A stretch of DNA of 58,090 nt from Oscillospiraceae bacterium (lineage in GTDB: Bacteria; Bacillota; Clostridia; Oscillospirales; Acutalibacteraceae): contig SVPI01000009.1 of NCBI GenBank assembly GCA_015065935.1, positions 1 through 58,090 on the forward strand, written 5' to 3'. Below, in pieces: positions 1-8,410 of this stretch (position 1 is its first letter; each line of letters begins with the position of its first letter). A program made the position numbers and the translations under genes. Below the pieces are notes generated by a model. It was not told the DNA's origin and made no database searches. It saw only the letters and a program-made list of their open reading frames with translations.

Positions 1-277
1 ATAAGCTTTTTAGCTCATTCTTACTTTAATGCTGACGCATTTAATTTGTCCTTGATTTATAAGATTTCTCTTAAGAATCGTCGGGTCCTTTTTTATCTCG
101 TTGTTTAATTTTCAAGGTCCGTTTTTGACACCCCTTTTTAAGGGTGCCCGATTATAATACCACAATGCGAAAAATTTGTCAACAGTTTTTTTCAAAAAAG
201 TTTCAAAAATTTTTCATAAATTTTGTGCATTATTTATATAGTATATTTTACCTATTATAAAACACAATATATAGTTT
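1..277 (-). other. Left-edge intergenic region: possible rRNA operon leader read leftward
   Basis: No gene is visible in these 277 bases. Read on the minus strand, a strong promoter (listed separately at 154-182) is followed by a short hairpin (about 131-149, arms ACACCCCTT and AAGGGTGCC) and then by GACCTTGAAAATTAAACAAC at about 98-117. A TTGAAAA(C/T)TAAAC-like string is typical of the transcribed leaders and spacers of Firmicute rRNA operons. The inference is that a 16S rRNA gene lies just beyond the left edge. No rRNA gene sequence itself is present, so this could instead be a spacer or another stable RNA leader. No GC-rich terminator follows sigF here. Confidence 0.4.
154..182 (-). promoter_or_regulatory. 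Strong sigma-A type promoter reading off the left edge
   Basis: On the minus strand TTGACA (182-177) and TATTAT (159-154) are separated by exactly 17 bases, followed by a GC-rich discriminator (AATCGGGCACC). It lies downstream of sigF and points left out of the window, so it serves the next transcription unit, possibly an rRNA operon. Confidence 0.65.
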
Positions 278-931
278 TTAAATCAGGCACTCCCGAAGGG
301 AAATTAGTATTTTTTTCTCTTTTCTTGACACCTGAACCTGTGTCATTCCAAGAGTTTTTGCGGTTTGGCTTTGGGTAAGACCGCCGAAATAGCGCAGTTT
401 TATTATATCACGTTCGATTTTCTCAAGTTTTTCCAGCGCCACCTCTAAATCAAGTTTATCCGAAAACTCCTCCTCTATACTAAGGGTGGGCAAATTTAAT
501 TCCTTAATCCCATCGGCGCTTTCATAGGTTAGCGACACCGTGGGCTGTGCGGCGCAAAAGGCTTCGGCCAGTTCCTCACTGTTCACCTGAAGCCTTACGG
601 CAAGCTCTGAAACGGTGACCTGGCGGCAAAGCTCATTCTCCATTTTTTCCTTTTCTCTTGATGCCTTTAAAAAAAGCTCCTTAAGGCTTCGGGATACCTT
701 TACGGCGCCGCCATCTCTAAACAGTCTTTTTATTTCGCCGAGAATTACAGGCACAGCGTAGGTAGAAAAGCAAAGGCCGCGGGATTCATCAAAACCATCC
801 ACCGCCTTAATTAGCCCCACACAACCTGCCTGAAACAAATCATCGTAATCGGTACCGCGCTTGGTAAAATGCTTGCAGCAGGAATGGACAAGCCCCAAAT
901 TTTCGGTTATAAAGGAATCCTTATCTTTCAT
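278..931 (-). CDS. sigF: RNA polymerase sporulation sigma factor SigF (SpoIIAC)
   Basis: Sigma factor of the SigF/SigG/SigB branch of the sigma-70 family, 217 aa. Region 2 is visible at about residues 30-75 (DDLFQAGCVGLIKAVDGFD, then FSTYAVPVILGEIKRLFRD), and region 4 with its helix-turn-helix lies near the C-terminus (LTQSQTAKTLGMTQVQVSR). It directs the first forespore-specific transcription and is held inactive by SpoIIAB. It is the last gene of a three-gene operon and overlaps the end of spoIIAB by 11 bases, the classic spoIIAA-spoIIAB-sigF order. SigG is the nearest alternative, but SigG is normally next to spoIIG genes, not spoIIA, so SigF is the secure call. Confidence 0.95.
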   Translation of the reverse strand: MKDKDSFITENLGLVHSCCKHFTKRGTDYDDLFQAGCVGLIKAVDGFDESRGLCFSTYAVPVILGEIKRLFRDGGAVKVSRSLKELFLKASREKEKMENELCRQVTVSELAVRLQVNSEELAEAFCAAQPTVSLTYESADGIKELNLPTLSIEEEFSDKLDLEVALEKLEKIERDIIKLRYFGGLTQSQTAKTLGMTQVQVSRKEKKILISLRECLI

Positions 932-1367
932 GGGATTTTACCCTGACGCTTATCCTCTTTTTCATTGTAACTGTGGTGCCCTTGCCCACCTTGGAGGTTA
1001 CCTTAAGGCTATCCATAAAGCTTTCCATAACCGCAAAGCCAAGGCCTGCCCTCTCCCCGCCTGCGGTGGTAAAAAGGGGCTCCTTTGCCTTTTCAATATC
1101 CTCAATACCGCAGCCTGTATCCCTCACCTTAACCGAAACCACATTATCGGGGAAAATTTGAACGGTTATGTAAATTTTACCGATGGTATCCCTATAGCCG
1201 TGTACAATACAGTTGGTTACCGCCTCAGACACGGCAGTTTTAATATCGTTTATTTCTTCAAGGGTGGGGTCAAGGCAGGTGACAAACGCCGAAACGGCAC
1301 TGCGGGCAAAGGCTTCGTTTGTGGACCTTGACAGCATTGTAAGTGTGAAACTGTTTATTGCTTTCAT
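921..1367 (-). CDS. spoIIAB: Anti-sigma F factor SpoIIAB
   Basis: Serine protein kinase and anti-sigma factor of the GHKL ATPase fold, 148 aa, the usual length. The N box (EAVTNCIVHGY, residues 48-58, with the Mg-binding Asn), the G1 box (DTGCG, 83-87) and the G2 region (ERAGLGFAVM, about 105-114) are all intact. In the family it binds SigF in the predivisional cell and phosphorylates SpoIIAA. The ATG overlaps the spoIIAA stop codon (ATGA), implying translational coupling and matched stoichiometry, and its own 3' end overlaps sigF. Confidence 0.95.
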   Translation of the reverse strand: MKAINSFTLTMLSRSTNEAFARSAVSAFVTCLDPTLEEINDIKTAVSEAVTNCIVHGYRDTIGKIYITVQIFPDNVVSVKVRDTGCGIEDIEKAKEPLFTTAGGERAGLGFAVMESFMDSLKVTSKVGKGTTVTMKKRISVRVKSHER

Positions 1368-1687
1368 AATTTTGTTGCATCTCCTTTTTCAAGTCTTGCA
1401 AGGCGTTCAATACCCGCAAGGCGCATTACTTTATATAATGTTTCGCTGGCACCGCTAACATGCAAAACGGCGCCCTTCTTTCTTGCCGCGGCATAGCGCC
1501 CCATAACAAGGCCAATACCTGAGCTATCCATAAATGTTACTCCGCTGAAATCAAGCACAAGCAGGGTTAGCACGCTGTTTTCAACCGCAGCATCAATTTC
1601 CTTTCTTATGCCTGCAGCGGTGTGGTGGTCAATTTCGCCGCTCAAAAAGGCGGTGACAACCTCACCTGTTACATCAATTTTTACCAA
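1364..1687 (-). CDS. spoIIAA: Anti-sigma F factor antagonist SpoIIAA
   Basis: STAS-domain protein that frees SigF by binding SpoIIAB when dephosphorylated. The regulatory serine lies in DSSGIG (residues 54-59; second Ser = 56), matching B. subtilis Ser58. I place the start at TTG 1687, giving MVKIDVTGEV and 107 aa, because AGAGGTG sits six bases upstream. A longer in-frame reading from TTG 1705 would place that ribosome binding site inside the gene. It is the first gene of the spoIIA operon. The folC terminator hairpin ends only a few bases upstream of the ribosome binding site, so the operon promoter (SigH type in relatives) must lie in or above that hairpin; I could not identify it with confidence. 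Confidence 0.93.
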   Translation of the reverse strand: MVKIDVTGEVVTAFLSGEIDHHTAAGIRKEIDAAVENSVLTLLVLDFSGVTFMDSSGIGLVMGRYAAARKKGAVLHVSGASETLYKVMRLAGIERLARLEKGDATKL

Positions 1688-1700
1688 TTTTTTCACCTCT

Positions 1701-1751
1701 TTCAAAAATAAAAAATCAAGCCGCTATTACATATAATATAATAACGGCTTG
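1701..1751 (-). terminator. Rho-independent terminator of folC, in the spoIIAA leader
   Basis: On the minus strand a hairpin with CAAGCCGTTATTA pairing TAATAGCGGCTTG (12 of 13 pairs, 1751-1717) is followed by ATTTTTTATTTTT. It ends folC transcription and sits directly before the spoIIAA ribosome binding site. Confidence 0.8.
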
Positions 1752-1787
1752 TCCTTAAATAATTTGTCGTATTCAGTTGTCGAATTT

Positions 1788-3014
1788 TTAAATATTAAAA
1801 AGTTTGTTTCTGATAGCCGAGGCAAGGTAGAGCGAGCCAAAAACAAAAACCGGTTTTCCGCCTGACAGCGCCACCGCCTTTTTTATAGCCTCATCGTAAT
1901 CTTTAGCAGTAAAACAGTTTTTACAATGCGGCTTTGCATGGCTCATTAGAGCCTCGGCTGAAATTGAGCGGGGATTTTCCCGAACGGTTACGGTAATAAC
2001 ATTTTCGCAGTGGGGCAAAAGTGTTTTAAGCACCTCGCCGCAGTCCTTATCTGCCATCATTCCAACAATGGCGGTAATTTCGCCCGAATAATTTTCCATA
2101 ACCCTTTTAAGAGCCACCGCACCATCGGGATTGTGGGCGCCATCCAGCACGACAAGAGGATTTTTGGAAATTATTTCGCACCTCGCAGGGAAAACGGTTT
2201 CCTTTATTGCCGCTTTAAGAGTTTCTTCCTTTACAGGCAGAGTATTTTTAACCGTTTCAATAACACTTACGGCATTGCTCACCTGGTGAAGCCCTGCAAG
2301 GGTGGTTTCATATTTTTCGCCCTTATATATAAATGTATTGCCGAAAATATCAACCGACAAAATTCTTAAATCCTCTTTACTGGGAACAACAAGGCTATCC
2401 GAGTGTGCTTTTATCACTTTAACTACCTCGGGCTCCTGGTTCATATCACTAACCGTCAGCCCACGATTTTTAATAATACCGCATTTTTCGGTGGCAATTT
2501 GCTCTATAGTATCGCCAAGCACCCCTGTGTGGTCAAGGGAAATGTGGGTTATAACCGAGCAAAGGGGGTTTTCAATAATATTGGTGGCATCGAGCCTGCC
2601 GCCGAGCCCTGTTTCAAGAATTACAATATCACACTGCTTTTCGGCAAAATAGCAAAATGCCACAGCGGTTATAAACTCAAATTCCGTAAGGGTAACGCCT
2701 GTATCCTTAACCCTTTGGGCAGAGCGGGCAAAATCGGTTTTATCTATCATTTTTCCGTTTAGCTGAATTCGCTCCCTGAAATCGATAACAAAGGGAGAAA
2801 TGTAAAGCCCCACCCGAAGCCCGGCTTTAATATACACATTTGAAAGCATTGTAGCAGTGGAGCCCTTGCCGTTGGTGCCTGCAATGTGAATGAATTTTAA
2901 ATTGTTTTGAGGGTTACCGAGCTTTTCCATAACCCGGCTCATTCGTTTGAGTCCCGGTTTTGAACCGAAAACGAGAAGGGAATGAACATAGCTTAAAGCT
3001 TCATTATAATTCAC
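1788..3014 (-). CDS. folC: Bifunctional folylpolyglutamate synthase/dihydrofolate synthase
   Basis: Mur-ligase-family enzyme that adds glutamate to dihydropteroate or folates, keeping one-carbon carriers in the cytoplasm; about 408 aa, normal for FolC. The ATP-binding loop AGTNGKGSTATML is at residues 45-57, DHTGVLGDTIEQIATEKCGI is the family signature, and VVLDGAHNPDG marks the C-terminal glutamate-ligase domain. I chose GTG 3014 (MNYNEALSYVHSL) because AGGTG lies six bases upstream. A longer reading to 3110 adds a hydrophobic, AT-rich stretch that overlaps the divergent small gene and is probably not translated. It precedes spoIIA on the same strand, but a strong terminator separates them. 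Confidence 0.93.
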   Translation of the reverse strand: MNYNEALSYVHSLLVFGSKPGLKRMSRVMEKLGNPQNNLKFIHIAGTNGKGSTATMLSNVYIKAGLRVGLYISPFVIDFRERIQLNGKMIDKTDFARSAQRVKDTGVTLTEFEFITAVAFCYFAEKQCDIVILETGLGGRLDATNIIENPLCSVITHISLDHTGVLGDTIEQIATEKCGIIKNRGLTVSDMNQEPEVVKVIKAHSDSLVVPSKEDLRILSVDIFGNTFIYKGEKYETTLAGLHQVSNAVSVIETVKNTLPVKEETLKAAIKETVFPARCEIISKNPLVVLDGAHNPDGAVALKRVMENYSGEITAIVGMMADKDCGEVLKTLLPHCENVITVTVRENPRSISAEALMSHAKPHCKNCFTAKDYDEAIKKAVALSGGKPVFVFGSLYLASAIRNKLFNI

Positions 3015-3084
3015 TTTGGACACCTGCCTTTTTAAACGGATTTTTTGAATTTTTTTAGTAAAACTAATTTTTGAGGTGATAAAA

Positions 3085-3270
3085 ATGAAAGACAAAAGCA
3101 AAAAGAACAAGGCCTGGAGTATTGAGCGCGAGGCAGACTTATCCAGTCGCGGTGTGTTTTACTATAAGCCAATTTGCCGCCCTGCCGTTACCGATGAAAA
3201 CGGCACCATTCTTACCCCTTATAAAAGCGTTAAAGAGGAGGAGCGTGAGCTTCATCGGCATCACCTTTAA
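3085..3270 (+). CDS. Small conserved-looking protein of unknown function (61 aa)
   Basis: Not recognised. It is a very charged 61-residue protein: lysine-rich N-terminus (MKDKSKKNKAW), a middle segment GVFYYKPICRP, and a Glu/His-rich tail (EEERELHRHHL). There is no signal peptide or membrane segment. It is likely real: GAGGTG lies six bases before the ATG at 3085, it is divergent from folC, and it has its own terminator 14 bases after the stop. The longer GTG start at 3076 overlaps that ribosome binding site and is unlikely. Its position near the spoIIA operon hints at, but does not show, a sporulation link. Confidence 0.65.
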   Translation: MKDKSKKNKAWSIEREADLSSRGVFYYKPICRPAVTDENGTILTPYKSVKEEERELHRHHL

Positions 3271-3283
3271 CACAAAAGTTTTT

Positions 3284-3309
3284 GGGCGGCAAAACTTGCC
3301 GCCCTTTTT
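3284..3309 (+). terminator. Terminator of the 61-aa gene, facing valS
   Basis: GGGCGGCAA pairs perfectly with TTGCCGCCC (9 bp) and is followed by TTTTTG on the plus strand. The T run is only on the plus side, so it primarily ends the small gene, although valS converges on it and may use the same stem. Confidence 0.8.
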
Positions 3310-3310
3310 G

Positions 3311-5947
3311 TTACATTTTAGATTTAATGTTATTGATACTGTTCTCTAACAGTTCGATTTTTGCAAGCACCTTTTGAAGCTGCTCTCTCTGCTCGCTAAC
3401 CAGCTTTTCGGGGGCCTTTGCAAGGAAGCCGGGGTTGTTAAGCTTTTTCTCAAAGAATTCCTTGTCAACCAAGGTTTTTTCCATATCTTTTTGGAGGCGC
3501 TTAAGCTCTGCCTCAAAGTCAACAAGGTCAGCAAGAGGAATATAGATGGTTGCATAATCCGTTACAACCTGAATGGCATCGGCAACATCGAGACCATCGG
3601 CTGTGGCGCTTACCTCAACAGAGGAAGCGAATGCAAGCTTGCAAATGTAGGGCGCACCGAGGCGGAAAACCTCCTCGCTTTCGCTTACAACAAATACCTT
3701 TGCCTTTTTAGAGGGAGGAACATTCATTTCAGCACGGCGGTTACGGATTGCGCGAATTGCCTGCATAATGCGCTCGAACTCCTCACTCTCGGTGGGGAAA
3801 TTAAGCTTTTCATCATAAATAGGCCAATCGGAAACCATAATAGACTTGCCACTGTGGGGCAGTGACTGCCAAATTTCCTCGGTAATAAACGGCATAAAGG
3901 GATGGAGAAGTTTTAGGAGACCTGAGAAAACATAGATAAGCACCGAGCGGGCAGAATCGGCAAGTTCCTTTTCCATTGAAAGGCGGGATTTTGCAATTTC
4001 AATGTACCAATCGCAGAAAATATCCCAAATGAAATCGTAAAGCTTTTGAATGGCAAGGCCAAGCTCATATTTTTCCAGGTTATCGGTAACCTCTGCAACT
4101 AAATCGTTATATTTTGATAAAATCCACTTATCCTCAAGGGATAACTCCTTGGGCAGAGGCATTTCATCTGTGCTTTCAAGATTCATAAGAAGGAATCTTG
4201 CGGCGTTCCAAATTTTGTTGGCAAAGTTACGGCTTGCCTCAACACGCTCAGGGATATATCGCATATCGTTACCCGGGCTGTTGCCTGTTGCAAGGGAGAA
4301 CCGCAGAGCATCGGCGCCGTAGGTGTCAATAACCTCAAGGGGGTCAACACCATTGCCAAGGGATTTTGACATTTTTCTGCCCTGGGAATCACGAACAAGT
4401 CCGTGGATAAGAACGGTGTCAAAGGGAACCTGACCTGTTTGCTCAATACCGGAGAACATCATTCGCATTACCCAGAAGGGGATAATATCATAACCTGTAA
4501 CCAGGGTGTTTGTGGGATAATAGTGCTTAAAATCGGCGGTTTCTTCGGGCCAACCAAGGGTTGAAAAAGGCCAAAGAGCAGAGGAGAACCAGGTATCGAG
4601 CGTGTCGGGGTCCTGGGTTATATTCTTGCTGCCGCAATGCTTACAAGCACCCGGCTCGGTTTTAGCAACGGTGATTTCGCCGCAATCGGCACAATACCAA
4701 GCGGGAATACGGTGGCCCCACCAAAGCTGGCGAGAGATGCACCAATCGCGAATGTTCTCAAGCCAATGGAAATAAACCTTTTCAAAGCGCTGGGGAACAA
4801 ACTTGGTTTCGCCATTTTTAACGGCATCAATAGCAGGGGTTGCCAGGGGCTTCATTTTAACAAACCACTGTTTGGAAATGCGGGGCTCAACTGTGGAGGA
4901 ACAACGGTAGCAGGTGCCAACATTGTGGGTGTAATCCTCAACGCGAACAAGTGCGCCCTCTTTTTCTAAATCGGCAACAATGGCCTTTCTTGCCTCATAG
5001 CGGTCCATACCTGCATATTTAGGATAATCAGAGACGATTTTTGCATCGTCGGTCATAACGTTAATAACAGGAAGGTTATGGCGAAGACCAACCTCAAAGT
5101 CGTTGGGGTCGTGAGCGGGGGTAATTTTAACAACGCCTGTTCCGAAATCCATCTCAACATAGTCATCAGCAACAACAGGAATTTCCCTGCCAACAAGGGG
5201 CAGAACTATAGTTTTGCCAATAACATTTTTATATCTTTCATCACCGGGATTAACAGCAACAGCGGTATCGCCAAGCAATGTTTCGGGGCGGGTGGTTGCC
5301 AGCTCTAAATAGCCACTGCCATCCTTAAAGGGATAGCGAAGATGCCAGAAATGGCCTGCCTGCTCCTCGTATTCAACCTCGGCATCGGAAATGGAGGTTT
5401 TGCAGTGGGGGCACCAGTTGATAATGCGCTCGCCTCTATAGATAAGACCCTTTTCATAAAGGCGAACAAACACCTCGTTAACGGCCTTGTTACAGCCCTC
5501 ATCAAGGGTAAAGCGTTCTCTTTCCCAGTCGCAGGAGGAGCCCATTTTCTTAAGCTGTTCAATAATTCTGCCGCCGTACTGCTTTTTCCATTCCCAGGCG
5601 CGTTTTAAAAATTCCTCGCGGCCGATGTCCTCTTTAGAAACACCCTCCTCGCGCATTTTCTCAACAATTTTAGCCTCGGTTGCAATGGAAGCGTGGTCGG
5701 TACCGGGTAGCCACAGGGTATCATAGCCCTGCATACGCTTAAAACGGATAAGAATATCCTGCAAGGTGTTATCAAGGGCATGGCCCATGTGGAGCTGACC
5801 TGTAATGTTTGGTGGCGGTATAACAATGGTAAAAGGCTTCTTTTCCTCATCTATAACAGCGTGGAAAAAGTTGCCGTCTAACCAGAATTTATAGGTTCTG
5901 TCCTCAACCTCTTTTGGGTCGTAGGTCTTTGCAAGTTCCTTTGCCAA
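3311..5947 (-). CDS. valS: Valyl-tRNA synthetase
   Basis: Class Ia aminoacyl-tRNA synthetase charging tRNA-Val, 878 aa, full length. The HIGH motif is HMGH at residues 53-56 in [17 protein letters not shown]. The editing (CP1) domain carries [13 protein letters not shown] at about 218-230. Zinc-type cysteine pairs occur at 419-422 (CADC) and 435-438 (CKHC). KMSKS is at 525-529. The C-terminus is the ValS-type coiled coil that contacts tRNA. The start [19 protein letters not shown] is canonical, with GGGAGG eight bases upstream. It has its own promoter at 5982-6009. The 190-base leader lacks the T-box sequence AGGGTGG-ACCGCG, so regulation by uncharged tRNA is not indicated. Confidence 0.98.
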   Translation of the reverse strand: MAKELAKTYDPKEVEDRTYKFWLDGNFFHAVIDEEKKPFTIVIPPPNITGQLHMGHALDNTLQDILIRFKRMQGYDTLWLPGTDHASIATEAKIVEKMREEGVSKEDIGREEFLKRAWEWKKQYGGRIIEQLKKMGSSCDWERERFTLDEGCNKAVNEVFVRLYEKGLIYRGERIINWCPHCKTSISDAEVEYEEQAGHFWHLRYPFKDGSGYLELATTRPETLLGDTAVAVNPGDERYKNVIGKTIVLPLVGREIPVVADDYVEMDFGTGVVKITPAHDPNDFEVGLRHNLPVINVMTDDAKIVSDYPKYAGMDRYEARKAIVADLEKEGALVRVEDYTHNVGTCYRCSSTVEPRISKQWFVKMKPLATPAIDAVKNGETKFVPQRFEKVYFHWLENIRDWCISRQLWWGHRIPAWYCADCGEITVAKTEPGACKHCGSKNITQDPDTLDTWFSSALWPFSTLGWPEETADFKHYYPTNTLVTGYDIIPFWVMRMMFSGIEQTGQVPFDTVLIHGLVRDSQGRKMSKSLGNGVDPLEVIDTYGADALRFSLATGNSPGNDMRYIPERVEASRNFANKIWNAARFLLMNLESTDEMPLPKELSLEDKWILSKYNDLVAEVTDNLEKYELGLAIQKLYDFIWDIFCDWYIEIAKSRLSMEKELADSARSVLIYVFSGLLKLLHPFMPFITEEIWQSLPHSGKSIMVSDWPIYDEKLNFPTESEEFERIMQAIRAIRNRRAEMNVPPSKKAKVFVVSESEEVFRLGAPYICKLAFASSVEVSATADGLDVADAIQVVTDYATIYIPLADLVDFEAELKRLQKDMEKTLVDKEFFEKKLNNPGFLAKAPEKLVSEQREQLQKVLAKIELLENSINNIKSKM

Positions 5948-5981
5948 TTAAATTCCTCCCAAAGGTTATATATACTTAATG

Positions 5982-6009
5982 AGTATATCACATTACTTTA
6001 ATTTGTCAA
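5982..6009 (-). promoter_or_regulatory. valS promoter
   Basis: Minus strand: TTGACA (6009-6004), 16-base spacer, TATACT (5987-5982). It gives a short leader of about 30 bases before the valS ATG. Confidence 0.65.
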
Positions 6010-6091
6010 ATATTTCCTCAAATATTAAATTAAATAATGCGCATTATAATTTTAGTCGATAAGAATTTGCGTTTGGTTATTATCGGCTTGG

Positions 6092-6139
6092 GTTGCCCCG
6101 CGGCTTTTTCATAAAGCCCCGAGGCAACTTTTGTTTTTT
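6092..6139 (+). terminator. Hairpin with T-run on the plus strand, at the 3' end of the ParC-like gene
   Basis: GTTGCCCCGCGGCTTT (6092-6107) pairs with AAAGCCCCGAGGCAAC (6113-6128) with one wobble and one mismatch. The T-rich run (TTTTGTTTTTT) follows only on the plus strand and runs into the ParC-like stop codon. The minus-strand transcript of the topoisomerase operon also forms this stem but without a T run, so it may act as a 3' boundary while mainly blocking antisense transcription. Confidence 0.55.
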
Positions 6140-8384
6140 AAAGGTCCATTTGGGCCTGTTGTGCCTGGTTTTTTGCAGGCAGCGCACCGGCTGCAGGCAG
6201 ATTTCTTGTGCGATAGCGGTGCTCGTTATCTAATGTTCCCTTTTCGTAAATACTAACCGAATAAACCTTGTGTCCCTTTTTCTGGGTCATGCCCGCAATA
6301 CCACTGTTATTTTTAGTAGTTTTTGCAGGAATAGCACCGGTATTAACAAGTAACTTTCTGCCGTTGGTTGAGGAAATAAGAATATCCTTTTCCTCGGTTA
6401 GATAAAGTATGGTGTGAACGGGGAACTTTTCACAATAAGCATTTATAAGCTTTTTGCGGTTGGTCTTGGTTTCGTAGGCGCTCATTGGCACCTTGGCAAT
6501 TCTGCCGTTTTCAAACACAAAGACCATATATCCCTTATAGTCCTTGGTTTCTGCCATATAAATTGCCATTTCGCCGTCAATATCGAACTGAAGCTTTGAG
6601 GGTATATAATCACCCAGCAGGCTTGCCTTGCCATCGGAAAAATCGGTGGCCTTGGCTTTGTAAACCTGGCATTTATCGGTAAAGAAAAGCAACTCATAAG
6701 CATTGCTTGCCTCAACCGTTTTTGTAATTTCATCCCCCTCTTTAAGCTTCTGCTCGCCACTCATTCTAAGGGACTGAGGTGTTATTTTCTTGAAATAGCC
6801 TTCCTTTGTAAAGAAGAAGGTAACAGGAGAATCATCAACAATCTCCTCTTCCCTTTCATCCTCATCGTTTTCGGGGGTAATAATAACGGTGCGGCGGGGC
6901 TGGCCGTGCTTTTTTATAACATCCTCAAGCTCGTTAATGATGATTCTGGAAATTTTAGAACGGCTGGATAAAATACCCTCCATTTCCTCAATGCTTTTTT
7001 CTAAGTTTTCAATGTCATCAAGGCGCTTTAAAATGTATTCGCGGTTTAAATGGCGAAGTTTAATTTCAGCAACATATTCGGCCTGAATTTCATCAATGCC
7101 AAAGCCTATCATAAGGTTTGGAACAACCTCTTTTTCCTCGGCTGTTTCACGAACAATTTTAATAGCCTTGTCAATGTCCAAAAGAATTTTCTGAAGGCCC
7201 TTTAAAAGGTGGAGCCTGTCCTTTGCCTTGCTAAGGTCAAAATAAACCCTGCGGCGAACGCACTCTCTTCTGAAGGCAACCCATTCATCAATTATTTCCT
7301 TAACACCCATAACTCTAGGCGAGCCTGCGATAAGAATATTAAAGTTGCAGGAGAAATTTTCCTGCAAAGGGGTATGCCTGAATAACTTTTTCATAAAGCG
7401 GTCGGGGTCAACACCGCGCTTTAAATCAATGGTAATTTTTAAACCGTTTAAGCCTGTTTCATCACGAATATCGTTAATTTCGGTAATCTTTTTTGCCTTT
7501 ACAAGCTCAATAACCTTTTCAATAATCGCCTCACTTGTTGTGGTGGGCGGAATTTCGGTTATATCAATGCAGTTTGCCGATTTATCGTAAGAATAAACAC
7601 CGCGGATTTTAAAGCTGCCGCGACCTGTTTCGTAAATCTTTTCAACCTCTTCCCTGTTATAAAGCAGCTGGCCGCCAATGGGGAAATCGGGGGCTAAAAG
7701 CGTATCGGCAACATTAATGTCGTTATCCTTAATGTATTCAATGGTTGTGCGGCAAACCTCCTCAAGATTAAAGGGGCAAATGGAGCTTGCCATACCAACC
7801 GCAATACCTGTATTAGCGTTAACCAAAACCGAGGGGAAGGTAACAGGAAATAAGGTGGGCTCTTTAAGGGTTGCATCGTAGTTATCAACAAAATCTACGG
7901 TGTCCTTATCAATATCGGCAAAAAGCTCGGCGGCAATGGGGGCTAGCTTTGCCTCGGTATAACGGGAAGCGGCATAGGCCATATCGCGGGAATATGCCTT
8001 ACCGAAGGAGCCCTTTGATTTAACATAAGGGTGTAAAAGTGCCTGATAGCCTTCGGATAAACGCACCATTGTTTCGTAAATTGCGGCATCACCGTGGGGG
8101 TTAAGTTGCATTGTGCGGCCCACAATGTTTGCCGATTTAATGGTAGAGGAATTAAGCAATCCCATCATATACATTGTGTATAAAAGTTTTCGGTGAGAGG
8201 GCTTAAAACCATCAATTTCGGGAATTGCGCGGGAAACAATAACGCTCATTGCATAGGGCATATAGTTGGTTTCCAGCGTTGTTACAATGGGCTGTTCAAC
8301 GGTTATACCTGCGCCTGCAATGTAGGTTTTATCGGTATTCGGTGTTATTTGCGGCTTTGCCGCGGCTTTCTTTCTCGGAGCCAT
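6138..8384 (-). CDS. parC: Type II topoisomerase subunit A, divergent ParC-like
   Basis: DNA breakage-reunion subunit, 748 aa. The winged-helix region has NPHGDAAIYETMVRL (95-109), and the active-site tyrosine is Y142 in AASRYTEAKL. The segment before it (KAYSRDMAYAASRYTE) departs from the usual SIDGD-AAAMRYTE. A GyrA-type C-terminal wrapping domain follows from about residue 500, without an evident GyrA box, which favours topoisomerase IV or a gyrase paralogue over gyrase A. Alanine occupies the position of the fluoroquinolone-contacting serine (A100). It is cotranscribed with the ParE-like gene 26 bases upstream. Whether its true role is decatenation or supercoiling cannot be read from sequence. 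Confidence 0.85.
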   Translation of the reverse strand: MAPRKKAAAKPQITPNTDKTYIAGAGITVEQPIVTTLETNYMPYAMSVIVSRAIPEIDGFKPSHRKLLYTMYMMGLLNSSTIKSANIVGRTMQLNPHGDAAIYETMVRLSEGYQALLHPYVKSKGSFGKAYSRDMAYAASRYTEAKLAPIAAELFADIDKDTVDFVDNYDATLKEPTLFPVTFPSVLVNANTGIAVGMASSICPFNLEEVCRTTIEYIKDNDINVADTLLAPDFPIGGQLLYNREEVEKIYETGRGSFKIRGVYSYDKSANCIDITEIPPTTTSEAIIEKVIELVKAKKITEINDIRDETGLNGLKITIDLKRGVDPDRFMKKLFRHTPLQENFSCNFNILIAGSPRVMGVKEIIDEWVAFRRECVRRRVYFDLSKAKDRLHLLKGLQKILLDIDKAIKIVRETAEEKEVVPNLMIGFGIDEIQAEYVAEIKLRHLNREYILKRLDDIENLEKSIEEMEGILSSRSKISRIIINELEDVIKKHGQPRRTVIITPENDEDEREEEIVDDSPVTFFFTKEGYFKKITPQSLRMSGEQKLKEGDEITKTVEASNAYELLFFTDKCQVYKAKATDFSDGKASLLGDYIPSKLQFDIDGEMAIYMAETKDYKGYMVFVFENGRIAKVPMSAYETKTNRKKLINAYCEKFPVHTILYLTEEKDILISSTNGRKLLVNTGAIPAKTTKNNSGIAGMTQKKGHKVYSVSIYEKGTLDNEHRYRTRNLPAAGALPAKNQAQQAQMDL

Positions 8385-8410
8385 TTACTTTTTCTCCTAT
8401 ATTTCTAAAA

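Noticed and set aside
861-1331. A 156-codon plus-strand open frame opposite spoIIAB-sigF
   Set aside because: It is antisense to a conserved operon and its product has no recognisable features.
2010-2762. Several plus-strand open frames opposite folC
   Set aside because: They overlap each other and folC, lack ribosome binding sites, and folC has intact family motifs.
5948-6137. T-box leader for valS
   Set aside because: The antiterminator sequence AGGGTGG-ACCGCG is absent and the promoter leaves a leader of only about 30 bases.
7143-7156. parS-like string TGTTTCACGAACAA
   Set aside because: It matches only part of TGTTTCACGTGAAACA, lacks the palindrome's second half, and lies inside the ParC-like gene.
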